Assembly (NCBI GenBank): GCA_033980235.1 | Contig: CM067075.1 | Span: 6,516,668 to 6,580,667, forward strand | Reading direction: 5' to 3' | DNA from: Diadema setosum | Lineage: Eukaryota; Echinodermata; Echinoidea; Diadematoida; Diadematidae | Length of the DNA: 64,000 nucleotides | Shown: piece by piece, positions 46,801 to 58,438 of the stretch | How positions within the stretch are numbered: position 1 is the first letter of the stretch | Layout: the number at the start of each line of letters is the position of its first letter | Position numbers and translations under genes: made by a program | Notes under the pieces: model-generated | The model's input: only the letters and a program-made list of their open reading frames with translations | Databases searched by the model: none | What the model was told of the DNA's origin: nothing

Positions 46801-49012
46801 CACCACATACATTCACAAAGTATTGGAATAAAACAAGTATATATGATATCAACAAGAAAGGCACAGATGTAAGAAACTTGTATGATTTTTTTTTTTCACC
46901 AAACACTGGCTCTTCTCCAAACCCTCAGCTCATTTCCATCATACGTTTGAACACACACTTTAAACACAAATATACAATACCACGCAGCATCACACTTTTA
47001 ATCATAAATGATTTTTCAAAGTTTACTTGGCTTTCTTGTTCAAAGAAACCCCCCAAATCATTCTGTGGGTTGCCATGCTGACATTTGAGATGCCTATTTC
47101 ATGTGTTGCATTCCGGGGTTCAAAACATTCCTGCCACTTTTTGCACTGAATGAGTTGGAAAATATTTTCAAACATGGGTTCGGCACCTTTGGTTCTCATT
47201 GAAGCCAAACATCATTTTGACTTCGGTAGTTTATATCAAGTGGTGGGAAGTCTTTACAAAGATTGTCACGCTACAAACAATTCAGGCCAATGATGAGGGG
47301 AAAATGACGATAAAAAATCCCTACTTGTTTTTGAGGACTTTATTTGTTTTTGCCTGACTTGATATGGATGTGAGATCTTCTTAAGTCAATTTAGTTAGCT
47401 GAGAATAGGTACATCTAATGGGTGTATCCAACAAATTAATACTTCTCCCCTTTTTCTCTGGATGTGTACAGATATTAACTTCAAGTTAAGTATCATAAAA
47501 GAAAATCTAACAAAGGAATGTAAATCCCTTTTTCCTCATGTTTACCCGTCTCAAACTTCTAGGAAATGTAACAATAATATTAACATGGAATTCAATGTAC
47601 ACATTAGCACAAACAAAATTTAATGACCTGATATACTGTAAGTGTTGAACCACCATGATTGATGTGTAAAATCTCTTCCAATTCACTTTATGAGTATAAA
47701 ATGCTAATAATCTTTAAAAGGGGTAATGCAAAAGGGGTTATTCACAGGGGGGGGGGGGGGGGTGATGAGTCCTGAAGAACAAACAGATCTAGAACTTGTT
47801 GAAAACATTGGTGCCTGTGGGATCAGGATGGCTCTGTTTGTTTTTATTCTTTGGGGACATTAAATATCCTGCTACGCCTTTAATTTTCTCTTGGGTATCT
47901 CCTCACTCTGGCGTCCGAGGCCGGTGGGACGCCCTCGTGATGGGGGGAGCAGGCAAACTACATGCTGCAAATCTCCGCACGCTTCCCAATCACACACGAC
48001 AGACCACGCACAGGCAGTGAGACGTGCACCGACAAGAAATCCTTCACGTGCGATTCTGCGAAGAGTGGCGAGGGTCATCTGGACGGACACAAAGAAATCT
48101 ACCTCAACATGCTCGCGAAAAACCGAAAAAACAGTTAAAAAAACAAACAAACTGCAGGCCTATCTAAAGACTGACTATCAATGGATGATTGCTGGAGAAC
48201 TCACACTGCTTTTCAACTTTTGACATGTGTTTGCTGTTGAGTCTTGGTTTGGGCTGTCGTAAAGATGTTGGTAATCTCTGAGGGGTACCTCAACAAAGCT
48301 TCACACCCGTTTTGGTACAGCTGTATCACCATCTGCCTTTGAAAAATGTGCTGACGGGTGGCTACAACAGTTGGCGGCTGCCAAGAAAAACCCCATGGAA
48401 TGAACAATGTTGAACAAGCATGTACATCTTACGACATGGGCGTCATCAAACACTCGACTTTGGATCGAGAGGCGAGGGACATCGTGCGCTACATAAATAC
48501 ACACAATACCCTCAGCTAGTATTGTAAGAGGATGACTCAAGATGATTCACAGTATAACAAAGATAGAACTGCTGCATAGTGAGACTGGTATCTCAGTAAT
48601 GTTCCAACTTGTCATCATCAAAAAATCTCACACACACTCACTGCTGCTCTCAGTCAAACATTCCACATTCGTCTACACTTAATGTTACATCATCAACTCC
48701 CCCTCAAATCCCTAGCTGAGGCAGGATTCATTCATTCGGGACATGAACAGACTAAAATGTGCAAGGAGTACAGAAAAAAAGGGACGATGATCATCCCCTG
48801 AGGATTAACTATTATCGAGATGGTGTTAGAGCTCCAGAAAGTTCATCTCTCATCATCTTCCAGTACGTTTCCATGGTAACGTGATGCATTCTACCTTTAC
48901 ATCTCTCCATGTTATCTCCATGTCATCTCATCACATTTGTATCCACATTATGAGGCTTGAGCCACTGGTGTGATACTGTACTCCCACAAGTCACATAGTG
49001 CTGCATCTTTTG

Positions 49013-49015
<3 letters not shown>

Positions 49016-49068
<53 letters not shown>
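49016..49068. repeat. GT microsatellite
   Basis: About 26 GT units, nearly uninterrupted. Confidence 0.95.
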
Positions 49069-49069
<1 letters not shown>

Positions 49070-49130
49070 CTTTTCTTTCTTTTTTTTAATGAGTTGATCT
49101 TATGGACTAAAGCTTGGCAATATCTGCAAC

Positions 49131-49285
49131 TACAGTCAAACCTGCCTTTGAGGCCACCTGTCTAGAGAGGCCACCTGCCGCATCTGGTCACTAAAAGCAA
49201 TTGCCAATATTAATAGAGGCCTTGTCTATAAGGGCTGCTTTTTTTCATCTCCCGTGGGTGGCTGCTACAGACATGTTTGACTGTA
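49131..49285. repeat. MITE of the TACAGTCAAACCTG family, copy 3 (short)
   Basis: The 155-bp copy starts TACAGTCAAACCTGCCT and ends GTTTGACTGTA. It shares GAGGCCACCTGTCTA-type units and CATCTCCCGTGGG with copy 1, but most of the internal array is missing. Confidence 0.8.
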
Positions 49286-49866
49286 CCTACTGAGTAGTCA
49301 CATGACATCCAAAACTCTCCTTTTGCCATCCCCCTCCTCCAATAATTAGCAAAGACAAACAATTCTACATCTTTCTCATCTGACATAAAATGAACCCGGT
49401 TGAGCTATCTTCTGGAGGAAGGGCTCCTTCACATCTTGTTATACCTGTTCTTTTGAGAACAATTTTCTAATGTATAATTAAACGTTCTATCCATGTAAGA
49501 CCTGTACTTAGCCTCTTCAGAAACCCATCTGTCTTTTCTCTATTTGTGTTGTCATTATAAGAGTCAGCAGTTCGTGGAACATGAAACAAAATCAGACGTT
49601 CATTTTCACTGTCACCGTCGCTTCTTGCACTTCACAGCCCTCTATCTTTGCTTCACATGCTCTCTCCCTCTGATTCATTGATGATTCCAATGACTATCCA
49701 GCTTTTGTATCCCCCGTAAAACTTCAGGTGAGATGTGCATGTTATTGTCGAGGGACTCCCACTCACTAGCTGCAACCTGTAGCATGCCACACCACATACT
49801 TGGCACATGTTTCAATGACACCGAGAGTGTTCAGAGAATTTGACGCGTCCCCGGGAGGCGTGGCTG

Positions 49867-50013
49867 CTACCGGCCGCCGGCGGTCATGGAGATGTCCAGC
49901 AATTCCCACTGTTGCCCCGCCGACCCATTGCACTTGCCCAGCGTAGGGACATCCTTTCCTGGGTTGGCCTTCTCTAGGCAGTAGCCACTGGGGCTGTGGA
50001 CGAAGGTCTTGGT
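49867..50013 (-). CDS. GALNT1: Polypeptide GalNAc-transferase, last coding exon: lectin gamma repeat
   Basis: 48 codons and a TAG at 49869-49867, in phase 0 with the previous exon. It encodes the third ricin-type repeat: VHSPSGYCLEK, a central CNG, then GQQWELLDI with the QxW motif. In GALNT1/13 this repeat has CLD; here it is CLE, so the sugar-binding aspartate is replaced by glutamate. The C-terminus is short (SMTAGGR). The acceptor is GCTCAG before 50013. The enzyme starts mucin-type O-glycosylation by transferring GalNAc from UDP-GalNAc to Ser/Thr in the Golgi. Confidence 0.9.
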   Translation of the reverse strand, partial: TKTFVHSPSGYCLEKANPGKDVPTLGKCNGSAGQQWELLDISMTAGGR

Positions 50014-51000
50014 CTGAGCGAACGAGGAAAAGAAGAGAAAGAACCATGTTTGACATTGCGGCTACTATGACATCAGCAATCATAGAAAGATTTGATCTGA
50101 TTTTGATTTGACAAGATCTTTGCATTTTTTTCCCCATACAAACAGGAAGACACACAGTCTTTTACCCCATTTATACACAGCATTAGAAGTGGTAGAATCT
50201 CTATTTGAACAGACAAAGTAGCTCTGAAGCGCTCTAACATTATTCCCCCTGTTGAGACTAGGTTCAGTAGTGCTCCTGCGGCCTGTTGCATAAAACTTTT
50301 TACCTGAGAAAAGCTCAGGTTGATTTTAAACAGAGTTTGATTTTAAGCAGTTTTTCCTGTGTTAAAGTCAATGGCAGCATCATACCAACCTCAGTTTTCT
50401 ATTCTTACCAGAGTTTTATCAGGTTAAATGATGTCTGTAACCAGGCCCCTCAAGTGTTCTAAAGTCTGTATAAATGGTCACTAATGTTTTGGGAACTCCA
50501 GAAATGGCATGCAGCACATGCTGAACGTTTAGTTATATGTTTGAATTTCCCGCGACTGCAAAGTTTGTTTTTATTTTTTACGATAGTTATGCCTCTCTCT
50601 CAACCACTTTGTGTGTGGTCTCGACGAGCGGCTACGCTCTGTATGAACAAACTCAAAGAGGCATAAGTCAAAATGCTTCAGGAGTACTCCTGTGCCCAAC
50701 TTTGTGTATACAATGTAGATGGGGTATTGGACACATAGCTCCTGTACACAGGATTGTTACAAAGAGTGAAATGTGTGTGGCATCTCATGAAGCACTCCCT
50801 GGTTTAGCAGTGCACAATGATGCCCTCAGTGACCAAATGAGCGAAGGCATCGAGATAAAACAACCCAATAACTTTAAATTTTATGGCAGTGCCCAGAAAA
50901 CGGTGTGTGTTCCCATCTTTGTGGGATGCACTCATACTGTGGGAATTGTGTAAAATCTCAAGGAGAACCACCCATAGGTCATCAGCTCATCATGTCTCAC
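50014..51000. other. GALNT intron between lectin beta and gamma exons
   Basis: Noncoding; no repeat structure recognised apart from a short AGTTTGATTTTAAGCAG-type duplication near 50320. Confidence 0.5.
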
Positions 51001-51141
51001 CTCTTCCTTGTAAATCCACTCCTGGTTGCCGTGTTTGCCGTGGCACTTGATCATCGTCACATCCTTGTAGTGTGAGTTCGCCGAGGCGTCCAGGCAAAGA
51101 TCATCGTGTTTAATCTCATTCTGTTTGGTGATGGCAAATAT
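51001..51141 (-). CDS. GALNT1: Polypeptide GalNAc-transferase, lectin beta repeat exon
   Basis: 47 codons, phase 0 at both ends, reading IFAITKQNEIKHDDLCLDAS...VTMIKCHGKHGNQEWIYKEE. It matches the GALNT1/13 segment VFSYTxxKEIRTDDLCLDVS...VxMLKCHHxxGNQLWEYD, with CLD and QxW both kept, so the beta repeat should be able to bind sugar. The acceptor is CTGCAG before 51141 and the donor GTGAGA after 51001. Confidence 0.93.
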
Positions 51142-53638
51142 CTGCAGGATGATAAATTGGAGAGAGAAATATATCACATATACAACGCTGGATTCAACAT
51201 ATGAGAGACAGTGTTTTGAAAATATGTATTGAACATTGTCAGCAGTAAAGCATGGATTGAATGGGATAGAATATTGTTGGGAACATTAAGGAGACATGAA
51301 TTTGTCTCCTTTAGGCCCCATGTCTCCTTTAATAATGTAGTATTTACTAGCCATGTACTGTCATATTATTCATACAGTCATCAAGTCATGTTCAAGCTAT
51401 TTCAGATGACTGTCATGGGCGGCTTGCCACAAGAAGGAAGTAGAATGGCCTCCTTGCAAAATGTCATGCCATGCAAATTAAATGAAGACCTTTTACAACA
51501 GTGGATGCCGGACATCAACCCTCACTTCATGAAATATCAGGCACGATGGAGAGAAAAGACAAAAAAGTGAAAAGGAGAAGGGAAAAAAAAAGGTTAAATA
51601 GGTTCAAAAAGAAAAGAAAAGTAGGAGGTAAACCAGGTAAGCAAGAAGGAGCATATTCTGAAGAAAAGGACTGAAGTAAAACATGCAAATATCACAGAAA
51701 CAGAGAAAAAAACAAACTTATTTCCTTCTTATTTTTTTTTTTTCCTAACATGTGGGTCTATTGCCACATATTTCAGGCATCGCTACACCTCAGCAATGAC
51801 ATAATGGTAAGCCTAAGAAAATGAGATTCTTTGCTGTCTCATAAAAGAAAAAAATATGAAGAGAGAATCAAATTGAATGCATTCTGATTTTGCTGTTTCA
51901 GTAGGGCATTTGAGTAAAAATGAAAAAAAAAATGTAATTCAATGTTTTCTCTGAATAAAGCAAAGACATACATGTAGCAAATACAAAAAAAAAAAGAAAA
52001 AGAGACAAAAAATGGAACAATTTTGAAAAAGAGAACGAGAACTCTAACAGCTCACAATCCTTTAATTTTTTGTTAATTGCTTTTTTTGTGTGTTTTGTTT
52101 GCAATTTTAATGAGACAGTAATCAGATGTGTATGCATGAGCACTTTAGCATGAGGAATCTCATTCAGCAACCTGTAATATATTTGCCATAAGATGGCGCC
52201 CTTTGACATTCAGCACAATCGCATGTTTAGCAACTGCAGGAGGTCAGCATCATCCACACGACAGCACAGATGCTCCACAGTAATACTACATCACAGAATG
52301 CTGTTTATCCCCAGTGTGAACGCAACCCATGAATCGGATCTCTAAGGTAATGCGTATTATTTTCCATGCACTTTCCCCATGCATGTATCGCCACAAGTAA
52401 CGACACTTTTAGCAAACTTTTGATAATAAAATTGAAATACTACTTTATGTTACACGTTCATAAACAGACCAGAAAATACATACAGAGAGGAGAAGTTCCA
52501 ATAAAATCTCACATGAAATAGGAAAGTCATGAAATTTAGGTTTTCATATTTTTATATTAAACAACAACATAACGTAAACAAGATGAGGCGACATCATCAC
52601 CATACATACTGAAGTTATCAAATAAGAATATCTCTGTGTCAGGGAATACTGTACAAGTTAGGGCCAATATTGCAAGATTGACTTCACTATCACTACAGTA
52701 GTAATCTACTTCAAACATGTATCAGCATTCTCTCATATCTCATTTAATTCCTGCTCTCCAAACTTTAAGATGTGCTCAGTTTGAGTTCAGTGAGAGACAC
52801 CTCTCCAAATTTTCATTCAAGCTATGCTGCTACCATGCCAACATGCATTTTCCATGCTCTGTAAAATTCATGCCTGCGTCCCCGACACTCTAAAACGCTC
52901 ATTACCGCAGTGTTAGTGAAGCGAGCTTGTCCAATGGACTGTAATAGACAGAGAACAACAACATGAGATACAGACATTGTGACACACTGGAATACACAAA
53001 GCTAGTGGAGTAGCATCCCAAGGAGTTTGATTCCAGTTGAAATGCACACACCATGCAAAGTATGGTAAACCAAAATAATTCAGCACTCATTTTTAAAATT
53101 CAGCACTCATTTTTGAAATTCATTGTTTTGCCTTTTTGAACAGCTGGCAAAAAAGTTCACTTCCAACTAAAGCTACCATACTTAACACAGTGTCTATCTA
53201 TCCTACAGCGTATGTATTCATGTATATATAGGAACACATATAATTATGCAAAAATATTTTGCCAAAATCTCATGACTTTAAGAAGCTCCTTGCTTTAAGT
53301 GCCCCATCATGATAATGTGAACATGTTCTGACTCTGCCTTTGTACGGTTTTTCCTCTTCTCTGTTTCAAAGGTGAAATGAATTGTGGTTGTCTTGCTCAG
53401 GACTGCTACTCAGATGTTATAACAAACAAACAAACAAACAAACAAACTGGTAGAAGGATACTTGCCACTACCAAACTTTATCCTGTAGTTACCAACTTTC
53501 TCAAATCAAAATCAAGGATATTCCAAAGAGCAATCTGGAAGATATTTGTCTATCATTTCCAACTCAATGGGCCAAAGTAAAACCCATATCAGGGAGGCTT
53601 GTGTATCATAAAACCCACTAGACTTCAGCACCCAATTT

Positions 53639-53736
<98 letters not shown>

Positions 53737-53858
53737 CAACAACAACAACAACAAAACAGCAACAGCAGCAGCAGCAGCAGCAGCAGTAGTAGGAGCAACA
53801 ACAACAGCAACAGCAGCAGCAGCAGCAGCAGTAGTAGGAGCAACAACAACAGCAACAG

Positions 53859-53896
<38 letters not shown>

Positions 53897-53897
53897 A

Positions 53898-53941
<44 letters not shown>

Positions 53942-53975
53942 AGACCAACAACAATTACAACAACAACAACAACAA
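53639..53975. repeat. CAA/CAG triplet tract of about 340 bp
   Basis: An uninterrupted CAA run of about 66 bp is followed by mixed CAG and CAA blocks, with two AGTAGTAGGAGCAACAAC interruptions marking an internal duplication of about 64 bp. On the GALNT-sense strand it reads TTG/CTG. It lies in an intron, so the homopolymeric Leu, Cys and Gln frames it produces are not genes. Confidence 0.95.
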
Positions 53976-54383
53976 AATAGCGGAAGCAGAAAGAATTGAT
54001 GCCTTTACAGTAATGAAGCACATCACGCTTTCAAAGTTATGTTTATAACTTACCTTGTGTTGAAGAGAAATGTGATTAAAAGTCTACAAAATTATTTCTC
54101 ATTTTGAGTGTTGATACATAATAGTGTCTCCTTGCATCGCAATTCATCCTTCCAGTGTTTCTTTTTCCACTCTCAAGGAGTGTAGTCCCATGCATGTATA
54201 CGTGTGTAAGGTTTATCAGGTGATTCACAGATTTTGAACCCTTCGACTTTCACTATCTTCACTTGTAGGCCGCACCCAGATTCTGCGGTCTAATTTCTTG
54301 AGAAAACCCTGCGGTTAATATGCCAAAATTTATGGAATTCTTTTTCCACGGCATGAAGAGAAATTTCAGTTTTCTGGGCGAAT

Positions 54384-54602
54384 ACTGCAAAAGTGGATAT
54401 TTTCATGTGAGTAATTTTTCACGCTCAGCTGGCTGAGATTATGTAGTTTCTCATGTTTTTAATTCTACGGAATCAAGACGTGAACTTCTTGGAACATATA
54501 GCAAGCAAAAAAATATTCCTGTGTTTTTATTTTTGCACTAGTTTCTGGTTGTGCGAAATGCATGAAAATTTCAGCAACGCGAAAAATTTCCACTTTTACA
54601 GT
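54384..54602. repeat. MITE with TACTG(C/T)AAAAGTGGA-type ends
   Basis: ACTGCAAAAGTGGATATTTTC at the left is inverted at the right as GAAAAATTTCCACTTTTACAGT. The interior keeps further AATTTTTCACG/GCGAAA-type pairs. No ORF. Confidence 0.72.
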
Positions 54603-54719
54603 TCATCAGAATCAGGGTGACTTGGCAGCTCTGTGCATCAGTCGATCCTCTTCCTCCTCCTCCTCCTCCTGGAAGAGACCAGAGATTGGAAGGATGTGGG
54701 GAAAGGATGCAGTCCTTAC

Positions 54720-54818
54720 CTGGTTTCCTCCCTGTCCGTGGCAGGAGAAGATTCCCACCTTCTCATTCTCCTTCCTCCCCATGTTGTCAAGGCACTTGTG
54801 CGACTCTACGTTGCGGAT
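54720..54818 (-). CDS. GALNT1: Polypeptide GalNAc-transferase, lectin alpha repeat exon
   Basis: 33 codons, phase 0 at both ends: [20 protein letters not shown] then [13 protein letters not shown]. This is nearly the vertebrate GALNT1/13 alpha repeat ([33 protein letters not shown]), with the GalNAc-binding CLD intact. The acceptor is TCTGCAG before 54818 and the donor GTAAGG after 54720. It is the best evidence for placing the gene in the GALNT1/13 group. Confidence 0.95.
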
Positions 54819-57800
54819 CTGCAGACGAGGTTGTGAGAGGGTGTTAGGAGAAAGAAAGTAGAAAAAGAAACGGAGACATAGTAAAATGAGCAAAGTTTTC
54901 CTTACACATTAGTGCTTGTTATAAGGTTGCTTTAATTTCTTAATGCTGCCCACACTCATAATATATCCTGCTTATCTAAATCAACATTCTTTACTAATAT
55001 TCTAGATAAGCTTGCACACTACATGACACAAGGAACATTTTTTTTTTTTTTTTGGTCATGTCTTGAAGAAAACAAAATATCATTAATAGTCAAATCAAAA
55101 TCATGATATAAGAGCAAATGACTCATCATGCATTTGTATATGACAGGTGATAAGCATTCCTATTGTAGATCAAAATTTAATGTTTCCTCTTGCACATATT
55201 GTGATTAACTAAAGAAGAACAAAATGTGGGGTGGAGCAATATATAAATTCAAGGCGGCTAACCCACTAAAGTGACCGTTAAAATGACCGCTGAATTTGAC
55301 ATTAGCGCTGCTCGGCACCACAGCACTGTAACTCTATAACTGGCCTCCCTTTAGCAAGCAGTGAAAGGGAACACCTGCTATAGTAGAGTTAAAGGTGTTG
55401 CCAATTTACCCAATTAATGATTGCACAGGTTTTTTTATCTAATGTACACTTCTTTTTTTTGGGGGGGGGGGGGGTGGTTGAGTAGGTGGGGAGGATGAGC
55501 AGGGGATGGGGTACAGAAAAGGTATATTGTGGTGAAGGGTGGGAGAGGTTGATGCTAATTCTGATGGGTTGGTCCTGGTGATGGAGGATGTTTTTAATGA
55601 ATTCTCCATGACTGATTGCCGACAGCCTATTTTGTGATTGGAGAGTTGATGAGTTGATCATGTGACATGACACCATCAAAACATCAGGTGACCACGAGAC
55701 CAAGATGCAGCAATGTGTAGTAGGAGTAAGTGCAACACTAAGCCTGTGTCAGTGTTTGAATAAACATCTTCTGTAAATATTCCTCGAAGCAACTGATTTC
55801 CGGAGAATTTGTAATTAGTGACTGGAAAGAAGGTCACTCCTAACATCAATAGCTGACTTGGAAATCCCATCAAATATCACAAGTATGGTCTGGAGTAGTG
55901 CATATAGAAATACCTGTTAGATAGAATTTGAATACAAGGAAAAGTAGAAATTACGCGTTGCGTAATATATGTCCCCGCCGGAAGTAGCATTTAGTAGCAA
56001 AATGTACAATATAGGTAAAAAGATGAAGGTCAAAGAAGTCAAAGGTCAAAATTCTATGTAGAAGTTTTGAAGCCCTCACCTAGTGCCATCACATAAAGCA
56101 AACGGAATCAAAATCGGGTTAGAAATGGCGAAGGAGTAGCATTTTGTAGCCAATGTACAATATAGGTTAAAAAATCAAGGTCAAAGGTCAAAGAATTCAA
56201 AGGTCAAAATTCTGTGTAGAAGTTTTGAAGCCCTCACCTAGTGCCATCACTTAAAGCAAACGGAATTGAAATCGGGTTACAAATGGCAAAGGAGTAGCAT
56301 TTTGTAGCAAAATGTACAATATAGGTCAAAAATCAAGGTCAAAGGTCAAAGAAGTCAAAGGTCAAAATTCTGTGTAGAAGTTTTGAAGCCCTCACCTAGT
56401 GCCATCACATAAAGCAAACGGAATCAAAATCGGGTTAGAAATGGCGAAGGAGTAGCATTTTGTAGGCAATGTACAATATACAGTGTAGGTCAAAAATCAA
56501 GGTCAAAGGTCAAAGAAGTCAAAGGTCAAAATTCTGTGTAGAAGTTTTGAAGCCCTCACCTAGTGCAATCACTTAAAGCAAATGGAATTGAAATCGGGTT
56601 ACAAATGGCAAAGGAGTAGCATTTTGTAGCAAAATGTACAATATAGGTCAAAAATCAAGGTCAAAGGTCAAAGAAGTCAAAGGTCAAAATTCTGTGTAGA
56701 AGTTGTGAAGCCCTCACCTAGTGCCATCATATAAAGCAAACGGAATCAAAATCGGGTTAGAAATGGCGAAGGAGTAACATTTTGAAGCAAAATGTACAAT
56801 ATAGGTCAAAGGTCAAGGTCAAAGGTCACAATTGAAATTCTGTATAGAAGTTTCAAAGCTCCCATGTAGTGCTATCATATAAAGCAAACAGAATCAAAAT
56901 CGGGTTAGAAATGGCGAAGGAGTAGCATTTTGAACATTTTGATCACACACGGACGCACACACGGACGGACACACGGACGTACACACGGACAAACGGACGG
57001 ACACACACACGTACGGAGCCCGTTTCATAGTCCCCTGCTCGAACTCGTTCGGCGGGGACAATAATGAATCTGAATCTTCCAAAAAGAAATTCAACATGGT
57101 TCTGCATCATATTAAAGTGCCACTATACCAATGCAACAGAATTACTTATGTTTTTATGCAGTGTGTGAAAAAGTCAAAGCACAGAAAAAGGGTCTAATTG
57201 TTTTGATCATGGAATTGAATATTTGCATAACACAGGAAAAACAAATGCCATCTCGACAAACGATATCTTGTGCAAAAAAAAAAAAAAAAAAATCACAGAA
57301 AAGGGGACGCGTAGCACAAGAAGGAGCTCGGGATGAAACAGCAGGGAATCAAAGAAAACAAGGAAGGAGAAGAAGAATATCACGAAGAACAATGTGGTTA
57401 TGAATGAAAACAGAAGTAAAGAGGAAGTGGAATGCTAAGGATATAAAGACACACAAATAATAAGAGGGCTGAGAGTATGATGTTTTAGCACAGGAAACAC
57501 TTGTTATGATACACAGAAAAATAACCACAAATAGTCGGAATGCGAGGCAAGTCAAGCTTAACATGGAAACAAAGTTTTGTCTTTCTATAATGGCTAATCC
57601 CTCTCAGAAATATTGTGACAAACAATAGACGCTCCTGATACTACAAACAAACAGAATACTGGAAAATGTACAGAAACTTGGTCAGGTTCTGTACAAACAA
57701 TTATAATGGAGGGATTTCAAATCCGGTATAGCATGGGTTAAGGGTTCCATGACATTTGATCCCACGACAATTACTCCCATGAAATATTTGCACGCTAGGC

Positions 57801-58298
57801 CAAACATAAATTCTACCCTCAAACATAACCCTAACCATAATCCTCACATCAAACTGAACTTAAAATCCTCTCACAATCCAAACCCTAACCCTAGGTCCTT
57901 GGGGAAAATAAGACCTGAGCAATTGTCACAGGAGCAAAATAATGTTGTGTCACCAAGTTGACAAGGGAGGGGGGGGGGGGGGGGTGGGAGCAAGTTGCTG
58001 GGAATTATGTGTACTTTTTTTTTTGGTTGCTGAGGGAAACATCTGATGGGTGAGCAGTGTTAGCAATGCAGCACATCAAGATTTAAATTATCGAGGAGAA
58101 AATTGTAGGCTTGACATAAAGATCAAGTTTATTGGATATCCATTTTTTTTCTTCTAAATATGCCAACAAGCACTATAAAGTCATATAACACCTAGCTGTT
58201 CAAACAGTGTCAGTAAGGAATGTGTGACCTGAGAACATGACAGAAAAATAAAAGTGAATGTGTCTGCTGCCCTCAGTGGGCCAGACACTGGTACTCAC
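54819..58298. other. GALNT intron holding a tandem-repeat transposon
   Basis: It contains the 55970-57060 element, a T8-G14 junction (55453-55474), an 18-A run (57275-57292) and a G-run (about 57968-57982). CCCTAACCCTA-type telomere-like words occur near 57825-57892 but are too few and broken to be a telomere repeat. Confidence 0.55.
55970..57060. repeat. TIR element with six ~157-bp tandem repeats and a GGAC-rich tail
   Basis: It is bounded by TGTCCCCGCCG (55970) and the exact inverse CGGCGGGGACA (57060). The unit GGAGTAGCATTTTGTAGC...AATCGGGTTAGAAATGGCGAA starts at about 55978, 56131, 56290, 56447, 56612 and 56769, and again as a partial at 56920. Copies are highly similar. A low-complexity tail of CACACGGACGGAC words follows (56944-57015). 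No transposase is encoded. Confidence 0.88.
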
Positions 58299-58438
58299 CT
58301 CTCCTATAGCCTTAAAGTCTAGTCTAAACTGCGACTCAGGATAGATATTGTCTAGGTACCACTCGAAGCTATGGCAGTTTAGCCGGTCTCGTAGCTTCTT
58401 GCGCTGACTGACATCACCGTACTCCGTTTTTCTTACAC
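58299..58438 (-). CDS. GALNT1: Polypeptide GalNAc-transferase, end of catalytic domain
   Basis: Two bases plus 46 codons: [20 protein letters not shown] then [15 protein letters not shown]...DFKAIGE. It matches the GALNT1/13 segment YGDVSxRKxLRxxLxCKPFxWYLENIYPDSQ...YSLGE at the catalytic-lectin boundary. The acceptor is CATACAG before 58438 and the donor GTGAGT after 58299. The preceding exon must leave one base; it was not found in 58439-64000, so the remaining catalytic exons and the membrane anchor lie further upstream in the gene. Confidence 0.92.

Larger units (their letters stand above)
38410..49866. other. Intergenic region and 3' UTR of the GALNT gene
   Basis: An 11.5-kb region between the TRPC start and the GALNT stop, with no supported protein gene. 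The TRPC promoter should lie just above 38409, but no TATA box or initiator was assigned. It contains TA repeats (39119-39166 and about 40360-40395), a MITE (39212-39530), an RT relic (about 40640-40800), a GT microsatellite (about 49016-49068) and a TACAGTCAAACCTG MITE (49131-49285). From about 42000 to 49866 it is low in recognisable repeats, so much of it could be a long GALNT 3' UTR; the poly(A) site is unknown. Confidence 0.5.
51142..54719. other. GALNT intron holding a CAA/CAG tract and a MITE
   Basis: Besides the triplet tract (53639-53975) and the MITE (54384-54602), the DNA is AT-rich and without coding signal. A short CAAA repeat lies at 53424-53445, and AATTCAGCACTCATTTTT-type tandem copies lie near 53084-53118. 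Confidence 0.55.

Noticed and set aside
47891..48223. Arg-rich plus-strand frame of 110 codons
   Set aside because: It has no domain and a low-complexity end, it lies in likely GALNT 3' UTR or intergenic DNA, and it has no splice or start support.
53637..54021. Long minus-strand frames rich in Leu, Val/Ala or Cys
   Set aside because: They are translations of the CAA/CAG tract within a GALNT intron; no composition beyond the repeat supports a gene.
57825..57895. CCCTAACCCTA-like words suggesting an interstitial telomere repeat
   Set aside because: Only a few irregular units occur, mixed with other sequence; this is too weak to call.
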